23,942 nucleotides of DNA from Falciphora oryzae (Eukaryota > Ascomycota > Sordariomycetes > Magnaporthales > Magnaporthaceae), in contig JNVV01000066.1 in the NCBI GenBank assembly GCA_000733355.1, positions 1-23,942 on the forward strand, written 5' to 3'. Shown here one piece after another: positions 9,755-19,285 of this stretch. Both the position numbers and the translations under genes were made by a program. The first letter of the stretch is position 1. Each line of letters begins with the position of its first letter. The notes beneath the pieces are model-generated. The model was given only the letters and a program-made list of their open reading frames with translations, had not been told where the DNA came from and did no database searches.

Positions 9755-9818
9755 GTATTACCTTCCTTAGCTCTTTTTTCTATCGTACGAAACTAACCTT
9801 TTTTTTTCAAACTTATAG
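9755..9818 (+). other. candidate spliceosomal intron in the opposite-strand gene
   Basis: 64 nt starting GTATTA, with a CTAAC branch-like motif at 9793-9797, a T-rich tract and TTATAG at the end: all marks of a short ascomycete intron. Splicing joins frame 2 before it to the Cys-rich frame after it. Not confirmed by transcript data. Confidence 0.5.
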
Positions 9819-10277
9819 GACGAAAAGCGTGCGCTTTATACCCTACCGTCTGTTAATATCAAGGTTCGGATGGATGTCCCGACCGAAGCTGGTGCTTTCG
9901 ATCTGGTTGCCCGGATCGTACGACGCAAGTCCTATTTCCGTGCGGTTTTAATCCATTCGCGCGGAACTCTTTATCGTCGTTGCTTTTAAAAGTGCGGCAA
10001 TTCCAATTCGGTGCCGCGTTTCGCACGCTGCGTGCGCTTTTAAGGATACTAAGGTGGTACCTGTTCGAACTGCATCTAGCAAAGCCATAGGAGCAGGTGT
10101 GGACATGCTCGTGCGGGGACTGTCTTTCCCGGTTCGTTTATTGCTGGCTCGAACCGTAGCGATAATAATAATGGTTTTAGTGGTGGTAATGGTGGTCGTG
10201 CGGTGCAAAAGCGTTTTCCTTCCTTTGGCTTTGCTGGTTCGGGTTTGGGTCGTAAAGTGATTATAATCGAGGATTGA

Positions 10278-10453
10278 TCGTGCGGTGGTATTCTTTTCTT
10301 TTTCAGGTGTAGGATAGGGGAAAGGGGTTTTTATCGTGCGTTGTTTTGCTAGGTTTTTTTTTTTTTTTTTTTTAGAGTTTGGGTCGGAAAGGACTAGAAT
10401 TGTGCGAAGCCAAATACTATACCTAACAAAGGAAATCTTTTTCCTCGTTAATT
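10278..10453. other. gap between convergent coding regions in copia A
   Basis: Lies between the stop of the plus-strand gene and the stop of minus-strand pol. It holds a run of about 18 T (about 10358-10376) and further T-rich stretches, plausible as transcript-end sequence for either direction. No gene is visible. Confidence 0.4.
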
Positions 10454-12200
10454 TTATTTCTTTCCTTTTTTAATATAAGCTTCCACCCTAATCGTCGTAC
10501 GATTTGTTAATACTAAGGTTGCTAATGCTTCGTTCGGATTTTTTTTTATTAAAGCGTTAATAGGGTTATTTCGTCCGTCGATTTAGCGGATTTTAAAAAT
10601 CTCCTTTTGTTCGTACGATTCCCGGAAGGATATAATATCGATCATTAGTTTTTTTTCCGTCGTATTGCCCAATTTTACCAAGCATTCGTATAATAATTTG
10701 GAATTTATACAAATAATGGTTGGGATGCGTGCGATGCCTAAGGTAAAAGTAATCCGTTTTAATATGCTGCTAAGTGCGAAGCCGCTATTAAAACCAATTG
10801 TTATGCCGTATAATTCGTTTATTAGCACGCTCCTCATTACTTGCTTGCATTTAATGGATAACCAATAAAGGATATTCCTTTAAATAAAGAATAAAATTTC
10901 CGCACGACCTATTTCTTTTGCTAGTACGATTAGGTAGCCAAATTGTAATGTTAGGTTTTTGTTGTTAGCGAATAATCCATTTGCAAAAATAAATAGCTTC
11001 GTACGAGCTAGGTCCAAGGGAAGGTAGTTAAGTCCTCGTTGTGGGTTGTCCATTTGCTATTGAAGCTGCTAGTTCAACTTGTCGATATCCTTTTTGCTTG
11101 GGTTATTTACCTGGGCTGCTATAAATAGGTCGTACGCTGCCTTTAATTAACAAATGGTTGCTACATATGCATTTTGTGCGCGTTAGGCAATATATTGTTA
11201 TGCTGCGTCCTTGGCCTTTAGTTTTACCAGCTGGAGTTGGTTAAATTGTCCTTTTTGTACGACCGTAATATTTTTTTTTAAAGTTCGAGCTTGTATTCGT
11301 TAAATTCCAGGTCGTTATCGTACGAAAGGAAAGTTTTCAGTTTAGCTTGGAAGTTGGCTTCGTACAGCTTTTCCTCCTCCAGGTCCGAAAATGCTATTAT
11401 TGCAAAGCTAAGCGTATTATTTATTTGCATGCCCGTAATGCCAAACTTTTATCGTCCGGTTGCTGCAAATAATAGGCAAAGGTCGTACGATAAAGCTTTT
11501 ATTCCCAATGCTTCGCGATAGTGGGAATAGTAGGTTTTCTACTAATAGGTTCCAGATTTTGCCATTCTGTACAGTAGCCTTTGTATCCATAAAATGGAAT
11601 CTATTGGGTACTTATGGCGGATTTCCTTTAGCAGCCTCGCAATAACTGTTCGTGCGAGCTTTTTTTGGATTGGATGTAGGTTTGGGTAATATCCTTTGCT
11701 TCGCACGATGCTCCCAACTTTTCCATTAGGGTTAGGCCGATACCGAAAAGTAGGCGCCGGCTTATCCGTTGGATGGTTGGAGTTTGGGTAAGGAATTCCT
11801 CCTTTTCGGAGTCGTTAAACCCTTACGCGACTATCCTCGTCTTTTCGTACAGATAGTTCGAAATCTTCCCTTTTACTTTTCGTATAAAGCGGGTATCCCA
11901 TATCCGGAATCCAGCGTGTTTGTTTGGATCGTACTTGACGATTTTGATGGTGCTTTGTGCGATGAGGTTATTAATCTTTGCCGCGTCGGATTTTTCGAAT
12001 GGCTTTTCTGGTATGGTGATTTTTCCCTCCGTACGAAGTGATAGGGCCAGTTCCCAATCGTTTTTCTCTTTAGCAGTTAGATATACCGTTGGTTGTGCGT
12101 CCTTCTTTAGTCTTCCCCTGCCTCGTTTAGGGGGAATGGCCGGTTTAGGTTGGACGGTGGCTTTTGCTGCTTCGGGGGTTTCGTACGAGGGGTCTGGTTC
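10454..12200 (-). pseudogene. copia A pol: reverse transcriptase and RNase H (5'-truncated)
   Basis: Read on the minus strand, the frame starts mid-pol at 12200 after gypsy C. It first shows a Lys/Glu-rich linker and the RT start (K-A-G-F-R-I-W-D-T-R-F, then YEKTRIVA at about 11823-11846). It continues with a LTQTPTIQR-like block. The catalytic box reads GMQINNT (Asn pair at 11416-11421) where copia RTs have two Asp, so both metal ligands are lost. The RNase H region is open at 10583-10837 (ELYGITIGFNSGFALSSIL) and homology runs to a TAA at 10454-10456. Many TAA/TAG interruptions occur between 10860 and 11820. Related to copia B pol but clearly diverged. Confidence 0.82.
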
Positions 12201-12483
12201 TGTCACACGGAAGAACCTGTGGACTCACCTAATCGGCCCCACAGAAGGTCCGGAAACCGGTATAGGTGCCCAACGGCCCCGAGGCCTAAAGGCCGAAGGC
12301 TGGAAGGGCAGTGTGAATCATGTACTCGATACTTCGCACGGATCACAGGGTGGTTTATATAAACCCTGCCATCTCCTGTCTTTTATAAGAAATTCCTTCT
12401 TCCTCAAGCACCTCTTGAGCTTATAGAGGGGTTATTTGCAATATAAAGATCCTTCTCCAAGCCGTCTTTAACCCTTTGTTACA
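12201..12483 (+). repeat. 5' LTR of gypsy C (283 bp)
   Basis: Starts TGTCACACGG, ends TTTGTTACA. It shares nearly its whole length with 17780-18064. A TATA-like GGTTTATATAAACCC is at about 12352-12366. Differences between the LTRs are mainly transitions, so LTR divergence would overestimate age. Confidence 0.92.
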
Positions 12484-14079
12484 TAATCTTTTTTCGCTCT
12501 GCCCCCTAACGGAAGCCTCACTATCTTTCCTCCTAAGCTTTGGAGAGGCCCTGTCAATCGGCACCCCCAAACCCTAACTGTTGCCTTCTTTAGCGAATAA
12601 AACCCTGGGGCCACACCATAGACATTTTAACTGTCACCGGTGTTCTCGAACGGGTAAAAGCGAAAAGAATATACAGGAGGGTCGTTTTACCTTTTTAATC
12701 GCCCTGGCGAAATTACGGGACTCCAAAAAAGGCCGGAAAATCTCCTTTGTACCTTTGGGACTTTACGCTGCTTAAAAGTACAAGGAACCGGACCCCCTCA
12801 TCTCGTCTGCAACGACATCTCCTTCCCTACCAAACGACTTTAGCATGCCGGCCCGGGAATCAACAGAATCCCCTTTTTTGCCTAGCGATTCCGGTATACT
12901 TGCCGATACCATGCCGGCCTAATCTGGAAAAGCGACCGGAAAAGCCCCCGAAGGCCCTTCCCGGTTTGCACTGGAAGAACGTCAAAATACCCCTATGCTC
13001 GACGATTAGGGGGCACTTATCCTGTATTCGGCACCCCCTTTCAGCATAGCCCTCGAACAACAAGCCCTTATATCCGTAGGACGCCTTTAGGATCCCCCGG
13101 GCTGGATGATTAAAATCCAGCGGAAATTTATCAGTACGCACGAAGCAATTTCGGCCCTATCCCGAAATGTAAGCTAGGAAATTCTCGCCGATCGGGAACA
13201 AATCTGCGAAATTAAGACCTATTACGACCATATCACCCACGCGTACAATACCGTCGTCTCCTTATATAAAAAAAGCCTAATCGCTTCCGCCGACCAACAA
13301 AAGGCATTCCGGCAACAGATTATCGGAAAAAGCTAGGGATTTGCATAATAAGTTTGGGCTACGGTTGCCACTTTAACCGAAAAGCAACAAACCCGTTCAG
13401 AGGCCTTAATTTAGCTCCGGAACGTTATTTGGGCTCAACAAACCCACCTGCAAAACCTATAGGTACGACTTTCCACTTTCGAAAAGGGAGTTTCCAACTA
13501 GGCCGTTAATAAAAATGCCCAAATCCAAAATCTCCTAACCAAAAAGCATGTTTCGCCCGAGGCCCTTACCGAAGCCGAGCGACGCATATTGGCCCAAACT
13601 TACCAGCTTGTTAAGGACGCCGTACGGGAAAGCCGGCGGCTTACAGCACAAAAAAAGCAGCCTAAATCAGCTACTATACTTTCGGCCTTGCAACGATCGT
13701 TTTAACAACCCGGATTAAACTGAAGCTTTCCCCAAAACGTACCGTCCTTATTAAGGAAAATAGGGCCGAAGTTAATACCGATATACTTCCGCCTTCCGCT
13801 TTTAAACAAACAAACTCGATAGCGCGGGAACGGATTGTTAAATCGAACGCCGGTTTGCTGGCCGCACAAATGGAACGGACTTTAAAGGATTCGCAAACCC
13901 GAGCGAACTAGGCCCGCATAAGCATTACGCCGGGACGGATATAAGGACAACCCGTTAGTAATCCAGACTTTTCGAACTTTTCGGAATCGGATGATAGCGA
14001 TAATAACCTACCACCGCGACCTCCTAACCGAAAGCTACGGCTGTTCCGATTACCCTTTCCGCTAGGCGATAGGACCTCG
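12484..14079 (+). pseudogene. gag region of gypsy C (degenerate)
   Basis: About 1.6 kb after the 5' LTR has low-complexity, stop-interrupted coding potential on the plus strand, with open pieces at 12581-12775 and 12747-13049. Further on are stretches such as AISALSRNVS and DREQICEIKTYYDHIT near 13140-13250, with a helical, coiled-coil-like composition, and an acidic Ser/Asp-rich tail (SNFSESDDSDNN) near 13970-14010. Position and composition suggest Gag. I found no zinc knuckle or protease motif, so this is an inference from element order. Confidence 0.55.
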
Positions 14080-14374
14080 TGTAACAAGGGGTCAAAGACG
14101 GCTTGGAGAAAGAATCTCTAGATTGCAGATAATCTTTCTATGAGCTCAAGAGATGCTTGAGGAGGAAGGAATCTTTCGTGAAGGACATAGGAGATGGCAG
14201 GGTTTATATAGACCCTTTGTGATCCGTGCGAAGTATCGAGTACATGATTCACACTGCCTTCCGACCTTCACCGCTTGGCCTTAGGGCCGTTGACCGCCTA
14301 TGCGGGTCTTCGACCCTCCGTGAGGCCGACTCGTGATGCCGACTAGTTAGGTCCACGGGTTCTTCCGTGTGACA
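14080..14374 (-). repeat. inverted LTR of gypsy family C inside gypsy C
   Basis: The reverse complement matches the family C LTR end to end: it begins TGTAACAAGGGG (the complement of the LTR end) and stops at CCGTGTGACA (the complement of TGTCACACGG). The flanks differ (CCTCG and TAAAC), so there is no 5-bp duplication. Gag-like sequence lies to the left and RT motif 1 begins just to the right, so protease and the N-terminal part of RT were lost here. Confidence 0.9.
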
Positions 14375-15651
14375 TAAACCATGTAAAACTGCTAACAGTT
14401 CGTCTTTTATATTCGCAAAAAAGAAAGAACCCCTCGATCCCTTAAAGGTAGTGGTCAACTATAGGGACGTAAACGCTAAAACGATTTTAATTCGGTGCCC
14501 TATCCCGCTTATTACGAAACTCCAGGATCGATTTCGGAATGCCAAATAAAAAACGAAAATCGACTTTAAAACCGGGTTTAACCTGATTCGGATAAAAAAA
14601 AGGCACGAATGGCTTACAGCCTTTCGCTGCAAATACAGCGTCTTTGAATTTACGGTTATACCTATAGGCTTTATCAACGCCCCCGCCACCTTTTAAAGCA
14701 TAATGAACCATATTTTTATGGATTTTATCAATGCCGGGCTTTTCATGTGTTTGGATAACCTCCTAATATATGCAAAAACTAAAGAACAATATAATAGTTT
14801 AGTAAAGGAGGTGCTTCGCCGCTTTACTAAATACAACCTAGCTGTGGCTCCTCGTAAATGCGTTTAAGGGGTGCACGAAATCGAGTTCTTTAGTCACATA
14901 ATAGGACCCGAAAGCATCGCAATATCTAAGGACAAAGTTAATGCTATTATTTAATAAAAGGCCTTTAACTGCTTTAAAAACTCCCAATCGTTCGTCGGCT
15001 TTGCTAACTTTTATAAAAGGTTTATTAAAGGGTTTTTAGGAATCGTTAGGACTATAACGACGGCCAACGCCCTGCTTAAAAGCTAATGGCGATAGACTCC
15101 CGAAATGGAATAGGCTTTTGAAGCCTTTAAAGTCGCTTTCGTTTCGCCCCCGATACTCTGGCATTTCGACCTATTTTTTTTAGCGCAAATTGAGGTGGAC
15201 GTTTCGGACTTTGCTTTTAAAGGGTGTTATCTTAAAAAAACCTTAAAACAAATAAATTACACCCAGTTGCTTTCCATTTACGCAAAATGTCGCCCGCCAA
15301 AATCAATTACGAAATCCACGATAAGGAACTTCTAGCGGTCGTTGACTGCTTCGCTAGGTGGAGGCATTATTTCAAAGGGGCGAAGTATCATAGGGAAGTT
15401 TATACAAATTACTGGAATTTCGAATACTTCCTAACAGCCAAAGTTTTTAATCGAAAGCAGGCCCGGTAAGCACAATAACTGACGGGTTACTAGTTTATAA
15501 TCAACTACCAGCTAGGAAAATAAAACGATAAGGCCGACGTGCTTTCGAAACTTTCTCAGCATAGGCTTGAGAAAGGGGGGAGTGAGGATTAGCTGATTAC
15601 GACGATTTTACAAAAAAAAACATTTCCTAATAAAAATTTTAGCTTTGGAGG
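14375..15651 (+). pseudogene. gypsy C reverse transcriptase and RNase H
   Basis: Starts within RT (SSSFIFAKKKEPLDPLKVVVNYRDVN). Then come IGFINAPATF near 14659-14691 and a catalytic box reading C-L-D-N (14748-14759) instead of YLDD. The FVGFANFYKRFIKGF block is at about 14994-15035. The frame shifts at a run of seven A (15234-15240) into RNase [21 protein letters not shown], then [12 protein letters not shown], where VYTDHKNLEYFL is usual, so a catalytic Asp is Asn and a His is Tyr. Stops near 14691, 14865, 14952, 15084, 15093 and 15111 fall at Gln/Trp positions. Cut at 15651 by the solo LTR. Confidence 0.9.
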
Positions 15652-16163
15652 TGTAACAAACGGCGGCCTCCTTAGGGAAGGGAGGTCACGTCTGAAGGGA
15701 AAAGGGGGATCTCAGAGGTTCAGCAACTCAACAGTCTGGTTTGTGCAAAGCTTGACAAGCTAATGATGACAAGAAACAAGAAACGATTGCTTGGCCTTCG
15801 AACTCCCTTCATAGGGGGTCCTGCAGGCCCTTTTTATGCACAGCCTCCCAGCCACCCCTCGGCTGCCGTCGGCAGAGTCTCCTCCTCCATGATGCCCGTC
15901 CGGGCTGGCTGTGCTTTGGTGCGTCATGGTCTGGAACAACATGCCACTGGCCCTTTGGTCTGGAACAACATGCCACTGACCCTTTGGTTTGGAACAACAT
16001 GCCACTGATCCTCTGGTTTGGAACAACATGCCACTGACCTCCTGGTCTGGAACAACATGCCACTCTGGCGTACGCCCCTTTGGCCACTACCGGAGTCCCC
16101 CCTTGAGGCTACCGGTGGCGGTCCTTAGGGCTGCTAATCGTGGCTGCGGATCGGGGTGTTACA
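15652..16163 (+). repeat. solo LTR of a third gypsy-type family (512 bp) with GGAGG target duplication
   Basis: Starts TGTAACAAACGG and ends GGGTGTTACA. GGAGG is present directly on both sides (15647-15651 and 16164-16168), a perfect 5-bp duplication. It is not similar to the LTRs of gypsy A or C beyond the terminal TGTAACA/TGTTACA. The sequence looks much less RIP-damaged than its host element, suggesting a later insertion followed by LTR-LTR recombination. Confidence 0.92.
15930..16066 (+). repeat. five tandem 29-bp units inside the solo LTR
   Basis: Units beginning TYTGGAACAACATGCCACT start at 15930, 15959, 15988, 16017 and 16046. The first four are 29 bp apart with a few transitions, and the last is partial. 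Such arrays in an LTR often act as enhancers or vary in copy number between insertions. Confidence 0.95.
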
Positions 16164-17763
16164 GGAGGGACAAGGAGAAGCCCTACCACAAGGACCACCT
16201 TTTTTCCTTTTGTCCTTAAGACGGCTTTGTATTATTCCAATCCTAAAGTGGGCAACGGAATTTACTAATAAAGTTAAATAAACTGGTATAACGGATTCCG
16301 AATACCAGGGCCGCCTCTAAAAGCCCGAAAAGGGTAAAGAAGTTGAGGATGGCCTCTTTTATTATAAAAAAAAGGCTGTGGGTGCTAACAGAGGCCCTAT
16401 AAAAGGAAGTTTTCGAATCCGAATATGATATAAAAGTCGCTGGATATATAGGTATGGATAAAACCTTAGAATTGATTACACGATATTTTTGGTGGCCTAA
16501 TATCGAGGCAAAAGTCCGGGAATACGTAAGGGGATGCCTGGAGTGCTAACGCAATAAGGCCTTAAAGCATGCCCCCTTTGGACCCCTACAACTCATAGAG
16601 CTGCATTACCAGCCCTAAAAGACGGTGGCTATAGATTTTATCACGGACCTCTTTTTAAGCGATGAGTGCGATTTAATTTGGGTAATGGTAAACCCTTTTA
16701 CCAAAATGGCGCATTTCGTCCCCCTTAAAGTCGAAGGTAAAAAGTCAGATAACTTTATCCGCATTTTCGCTAAAAAATACTAGCGATTGCACGGTGTGCT
16801 TTTGGATATTATCTTCGATAGAAATTCCAGATTTACGAGCCATTTGTGGAAAGATTTTTTCCGTTTGGTAGGTATTAAGCCAAAAATAAGCACTGCCTTC
16901 CATCCCCAAACGGATGGACAAACCGAAAGGCTTAACTAAAGGTTGGAGGCCTACTTTAGGTCTTTCGTAAATTACGAAATAATAAACTGGGTCGAACTGT
17001 TACCTACGGCGGAATTTGCTTATAATAATATATCTTCGGCAAGTACCTCCATTATTCCCTTTTTCGCCAACTACGGGTACTACCCAGCTTTTAATAATCC
17101 CCTTTTCCTAGGACGAATACGCAATCCAGCAAGCCAATTTTACCAGCATTGGATGACCCAGGTGCACGAAAAAGCTAAATAACACCTCGAAAAAGCCCGG
17201 GAACGAATGAAGTATTGGGCTGACAAAAAAAAAGCCCCTCGCCGGTCCTTACCGAAGGACAGTTCGTTATGTTAAACGCCTGGTATATAAAAACCCGTCG
17301 CCCTGCTAAAAAACTTAACGCCAAAATGCTCGGTCCCTTTCGAATCTCTAAAGTTGTTTCTTCCACGGTAGTACAATTAGCCTTACTTAAAACCTGGAAG
17401 ATCTATAACGCTTTCCACGTATCCCTTATCGAGCCCTACCGCTTTGGCATTCAGGCACGACCTAACCCTAACCAGGTACTGCGGAAAGCCCCTTCGGTTA
17501 TAAGAGATTACGTTACGGATAAGGTTATGGACTCCATGGATATAAGCGGGAAGGTTCGTTACTTTATCCGATGAGAAGATTACTCACGTAAAAAGGACTG
17601 GACGTGGGAACCTTGGGAGCACTTCGATACCGACGGGTCTAAGCAACACGTTGTTGCCTTTTATCGGCTTAACCCCGATAAGCTTAGGGACCCCCGCGTG
17701 CTACAAGATATAGGCACGGCCGCATCCCTTAAGCGGGCTTTAAACGGTTTCGAAACGCGCCTT
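16164..17763 (+). pseudogene. gypsy C integrase with chromodomain-like C-terminus
   Basis: After the duplicated GGAGG, the connection to integrase runs through decayed sequence until about 16400. The zinc site reads Y-D-I-K-V-A-G-Y (16421-16444) in place of H-x6-H, with C-L-E-C retained near 16539. The core shows VAIDFITDL (about 16628), FDRNSRFTS (about 16817) and TDGQTERLN (about 16912), so the three acidic residues remain. The frame shifts at nine A (17225-17233). The C-terminus has MLGPFRI, then VSLIEPYR, and a chromodomain-like segment (YFIR-stop-EDYSRKKDWTWEPWEHF, about 17555-17620) broken by TGA at 17572. Other stops are at 16548, 16617, 16782 and 16937. Confidence 0.9.
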
Positions 17764-17779
17764 AGGAAGAGGAGGATAG
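17764..17779 (+). other. polypurine tract of gypsy C
   Basis: AGGAAGAGGAGGATAG is almost pure purine and abuts the first base of the 3' LTR, the expected plus-strand priming site. Confidence 0.75.
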
Positions 17780-18064
17780 TGTTACACGGAAGAACCTGTG
17801 GATTCACCTAATCGGCTCCACAGAAGGTCCGGGAACCGGTATAGGTGCCCAACGGCCCCGAGGCCCAAAGGCCGAAGGCCGGAAGGGCAGTGTGAATTAT
17901 ATGTTTAATACTTCGCACGGATCACAGGGTGGTTTATATAAACCCTGCTATTTCCTATGTCCTCCATGAAAGATTCCTTCTTCCTCAAGCATCTTTTGAG
18001 CCCATAGAAAGATTATCTGCAATATAGAGATCCTTCTCCAAGCCGTTTTTGACCCTTTGTTACA
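17780..18064 (+). repeat. 3' LTR of gypsy C (285 bp)
   Basis: Starts TGTTACACGG and ends TTTGTTACA, matching the 5' LTR across its length. It is followed directly by a minus-strand transposase remnant. Confidence 0.93.
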
Positions 18065-18632
18065 GTTAACCTTTTAGATAATTATAGCCTATTTCTGGTT
18101 GTTAAGCTGGATTAGCTTTGTTTTGCTTCGCTTTTCCGATGTTGTAATAACTATAACGGCCGCGATTATGCCTATAAGGAAGCCGGTTTCGTTAAAGTTG
18201 TAAATGTTATTATTTTGAATGCCATATTTGGCCACAGTGTTTCGTATAAGGTCGAACCACGTAAAAACGAGCTTGGGATTTTCGCATTTAGCCCTTTAGT
18301 AGTTGTATTTTCGAATTCAACGCGTGCCGAGCTTTGCGCGGCGTTTGACGAAGTTCGCGACCCAGTTTTTGCCGACGACGCCCGCGTCGCGTTCGGCTAG
18401 CAGTCGGTTGGCTATATTTTAATACCAGAAGGCCGGTGAGGAAATGCGCGGGAATTTAGCTCGAGTATGTATTTAATAAGCGCCTCCTTTTCGGAATCCG
18501 TTAATTTCCGTAATTTAAGCATGCTGTCGCGTTAAGTAGATTAGCTAGCGCGTTAGCGACGTAGCGTGGTTTTAGGAACGTCGTAGATTTTAGCTGCCGA
18601 ACGCACATTTAATGTTGGATTAGATTGGATTG
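18065..18632 (-). pseudogene. remnant of a pogo-like transposase
   Basis: The reverse complement aligns with 6190-6765 of the complete pogo-like element, from the psq-type helix (AAKIYDVP region, about 18575-18590) to beyond the first catalytic motif, where FNETGF (about 18190-18207) has Asn for Asp. Both ends are cut: at 18065 by the gypsy C LTR, and at 18632 by the copia B LTR. An open antisense stretch at 18215-18400 is only a shadow. It is more damaged than the complete copy. Confidence 0.88.
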
Positions 18633-18866
18633 TGTTGGTAGGAGTGGTACTCCTGTAGGCTCGGAGATCTCCAAAGAGAAAGAACAAAGATTTATAAATC
18701 TGGAAAGGTGTCTGTATTAATGCATGAAGAAGAAGGAATCTAGTTACAGGAAGGGGATCGCAAAATCCCTTTTTGTAAGCTCGTGGAAGCGCACGGCCCC
18801 TAGGCCTGCTGCTTTACGAAGCGTGGGCCCTTCCTGGATGCACGCGCTAGATCACGTGGATCAACA
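18633..18866 (-). repeat. 3' LTR of copia B (234 bp)
   Basis: On the minus strand it begins TGTTGATCCACG and ends CTCCTACCAACA. It matches the solo LTR at 20350-20570 over most of its length (shared blocks GAGATCTCC, GAACAAAGAT, GGTGTCTGTATT, GCGCACGGCCC). The transposase remnant resumes immediately on its left. Confidence 0.85.
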
Positions 18867-19285
18867 CTGGCATTTTTTTTTCGAACGCGTGCATCGGCCA
18901 ATTGCTCGTTTTCCAAATCTGGGGATTTCACCATACTAATAACAAAGGAATCCGGATCCGTCAATCTGTTTTGAGAACAAAGAAAAAAAAGGAAAAAGAG
19001 AAGCTGTGCTGGATATTGGTAAAACTATAGATAGGAACAATAGTAGGTGGGGCAAAGTCTGGTTAGGTGCTCGTGGGATCAGGTGTTTGGGGCTGGAGTG
19101 CTCGCAGTAGTAGTAAACGGGTTCAATAAAGATTTATTAAACCGTGTACGTGTTGATCTGCAAAATAAAAAGGAATGGATCGCGAGTATAACTTACAAGG
19201 CCTGGTTTTGGGTAACAAAAAGTTGTAAGTTTTATGATCGTTGTGATTTGGAACTTGGCTTTTTACAACCACAACGTTTTTAATT
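18867..19285. other. copia B tail, non-coding
   Basis: Begins with the polypurine tract on the minus strand (GAAAAAAAAATGCCAG). An open stretch at 19047-19283 has no recognisable similarity and biased composition, and I do not treat it as a gene. It occupies the same relative place as 8997-9367 in copia A. Confidence 0.4.

Larger units (their letters stand above)
9368..10277 (+). pseudogene. opposite-strand gene in copia A, DUF3716-like Cys-rich protein (degenerate)
   Basis: The plus strand, antisense to pol, looks coding. An ATG at 9368 opens a Pro/Gln-rich N-terminus (Q-P repeats 9452-9490) with a TAG at 9593. An intron-like segment follows at 9755-9818, then a frame from 9819 to a TGA at 10275. 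The second part contains C-x3-C (9981-9995), then F-A-R-C-V, G-G-T-C-S-N-C and S-R-C-G. The run F-x2-C-V ... G-x-C-x-N-C ... R-C matches what I know of the fungal DUF3716 family (function unknown). It ends in an Asn/Gly-rich stretch and an acidic tip. Three stops between the Cys residues fit RIP. The product is not identified beyond this; the family call is from motif memory. Confidence 0.5.
8711..12188. repeat. dispersed octamer TCGTRCGA throughout copia A
   Basis: Exact TCGTACGA occurs at 9585, 9783, 9916, 10495, 10611, 10999, 11318, 11483 and 12181. TCGTGCGA occurs at 8711, 8968 and 11650, and its complement TCGCACGA at 11701. About 15-20 further sites differ by one base (for example 9720, 10109, 10196, 10278, 10400, 11130, 11255, 11955, 12029). 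They lie in the LTR, the opposite-strand gene and pol alike. TCGTACGA is what RIP would make of TCGTGCGA (CpA>TpA on the other strand), so one ancestral octamer may explain most copies. Confidence 0.75.
8603..12200 (-). mobile_element. Ty1/copia retrotransposon A (minus strand), 5'-truncated
   Basis: On the minus strand it reads RT-RNase H (12200 to 10454), a ~1.4-kb tail, a purine-rich tract (about 9015-8997) and a 3' LTR (8996-8603). The 5' half (gag, protease, integrase and 5' LTR) is absent, cut off exactly where gypsy C begins at 12201. It lies in the family-A gag copy. Its tail carries an opposite-strand gene-like region, and TCGTRCGA octamers are scattered along its whole length. Confidence 0.82.
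12201..18064 (+). mobile_element. Ty3/gypsy chromodomain retrotransposon C, both LTRs present, internally interrupted
   Basis: Two near-identical LTRs in direct orientation flank gag (12484-14079), RT-RNase H and integrase-chromodomain, ending in a purine tract. Two insertions interrupt it: an inverted LTR of its own family (14080-14374) and an unrelated solo LTR (15652-16163). Protease and the start of RT are missing at the inverted LTR. The 5-bp flanks do not match (GGTTC left, GTTAA right), so the two ends may come from different insertions joined by recombination. Confidence 0.85.

Noticed and set aside
9948..10208. Minus-strand Thr/Ile-rich open frame
   Set aside because: Shadow of the Asn/Gly-rich tail of the opposite-strand gene, with low-complexity composition.
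11920..12426. 168-codon plus-strand open frame
   Set aside because: It runs antisense to copia A pol and across the junction into the gypsy C LTR, so it cannot be an ancestral gene.
12484..12510. Primer binding site after the gypsy C 5' LTR
   Set aside because: The sequence after TTGTTACA does not show a clear TGG-type complement to a tRNA 3' end, so I did not annotate it.
15930..16066. Possible CRISPR array
   Set aside because: The 29-bp units are directly adjacent with no spacers, in a eukaryotic LTR.
15760..16087. Three overlapping open frames within 15760-16087 with repetitive Trp/His/Val peptides
   Set aside because: They arise from the 29-bp tandem repeat in the solo LTR. All frames stay open because the repeat lacks stops; this is not a protein-coding signal.
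18215..18400. Plus-strand open frame with plausible composition
   Set aside because: Antisense to the transposase remnant; the minus strand has clear homology to 6145-6765.
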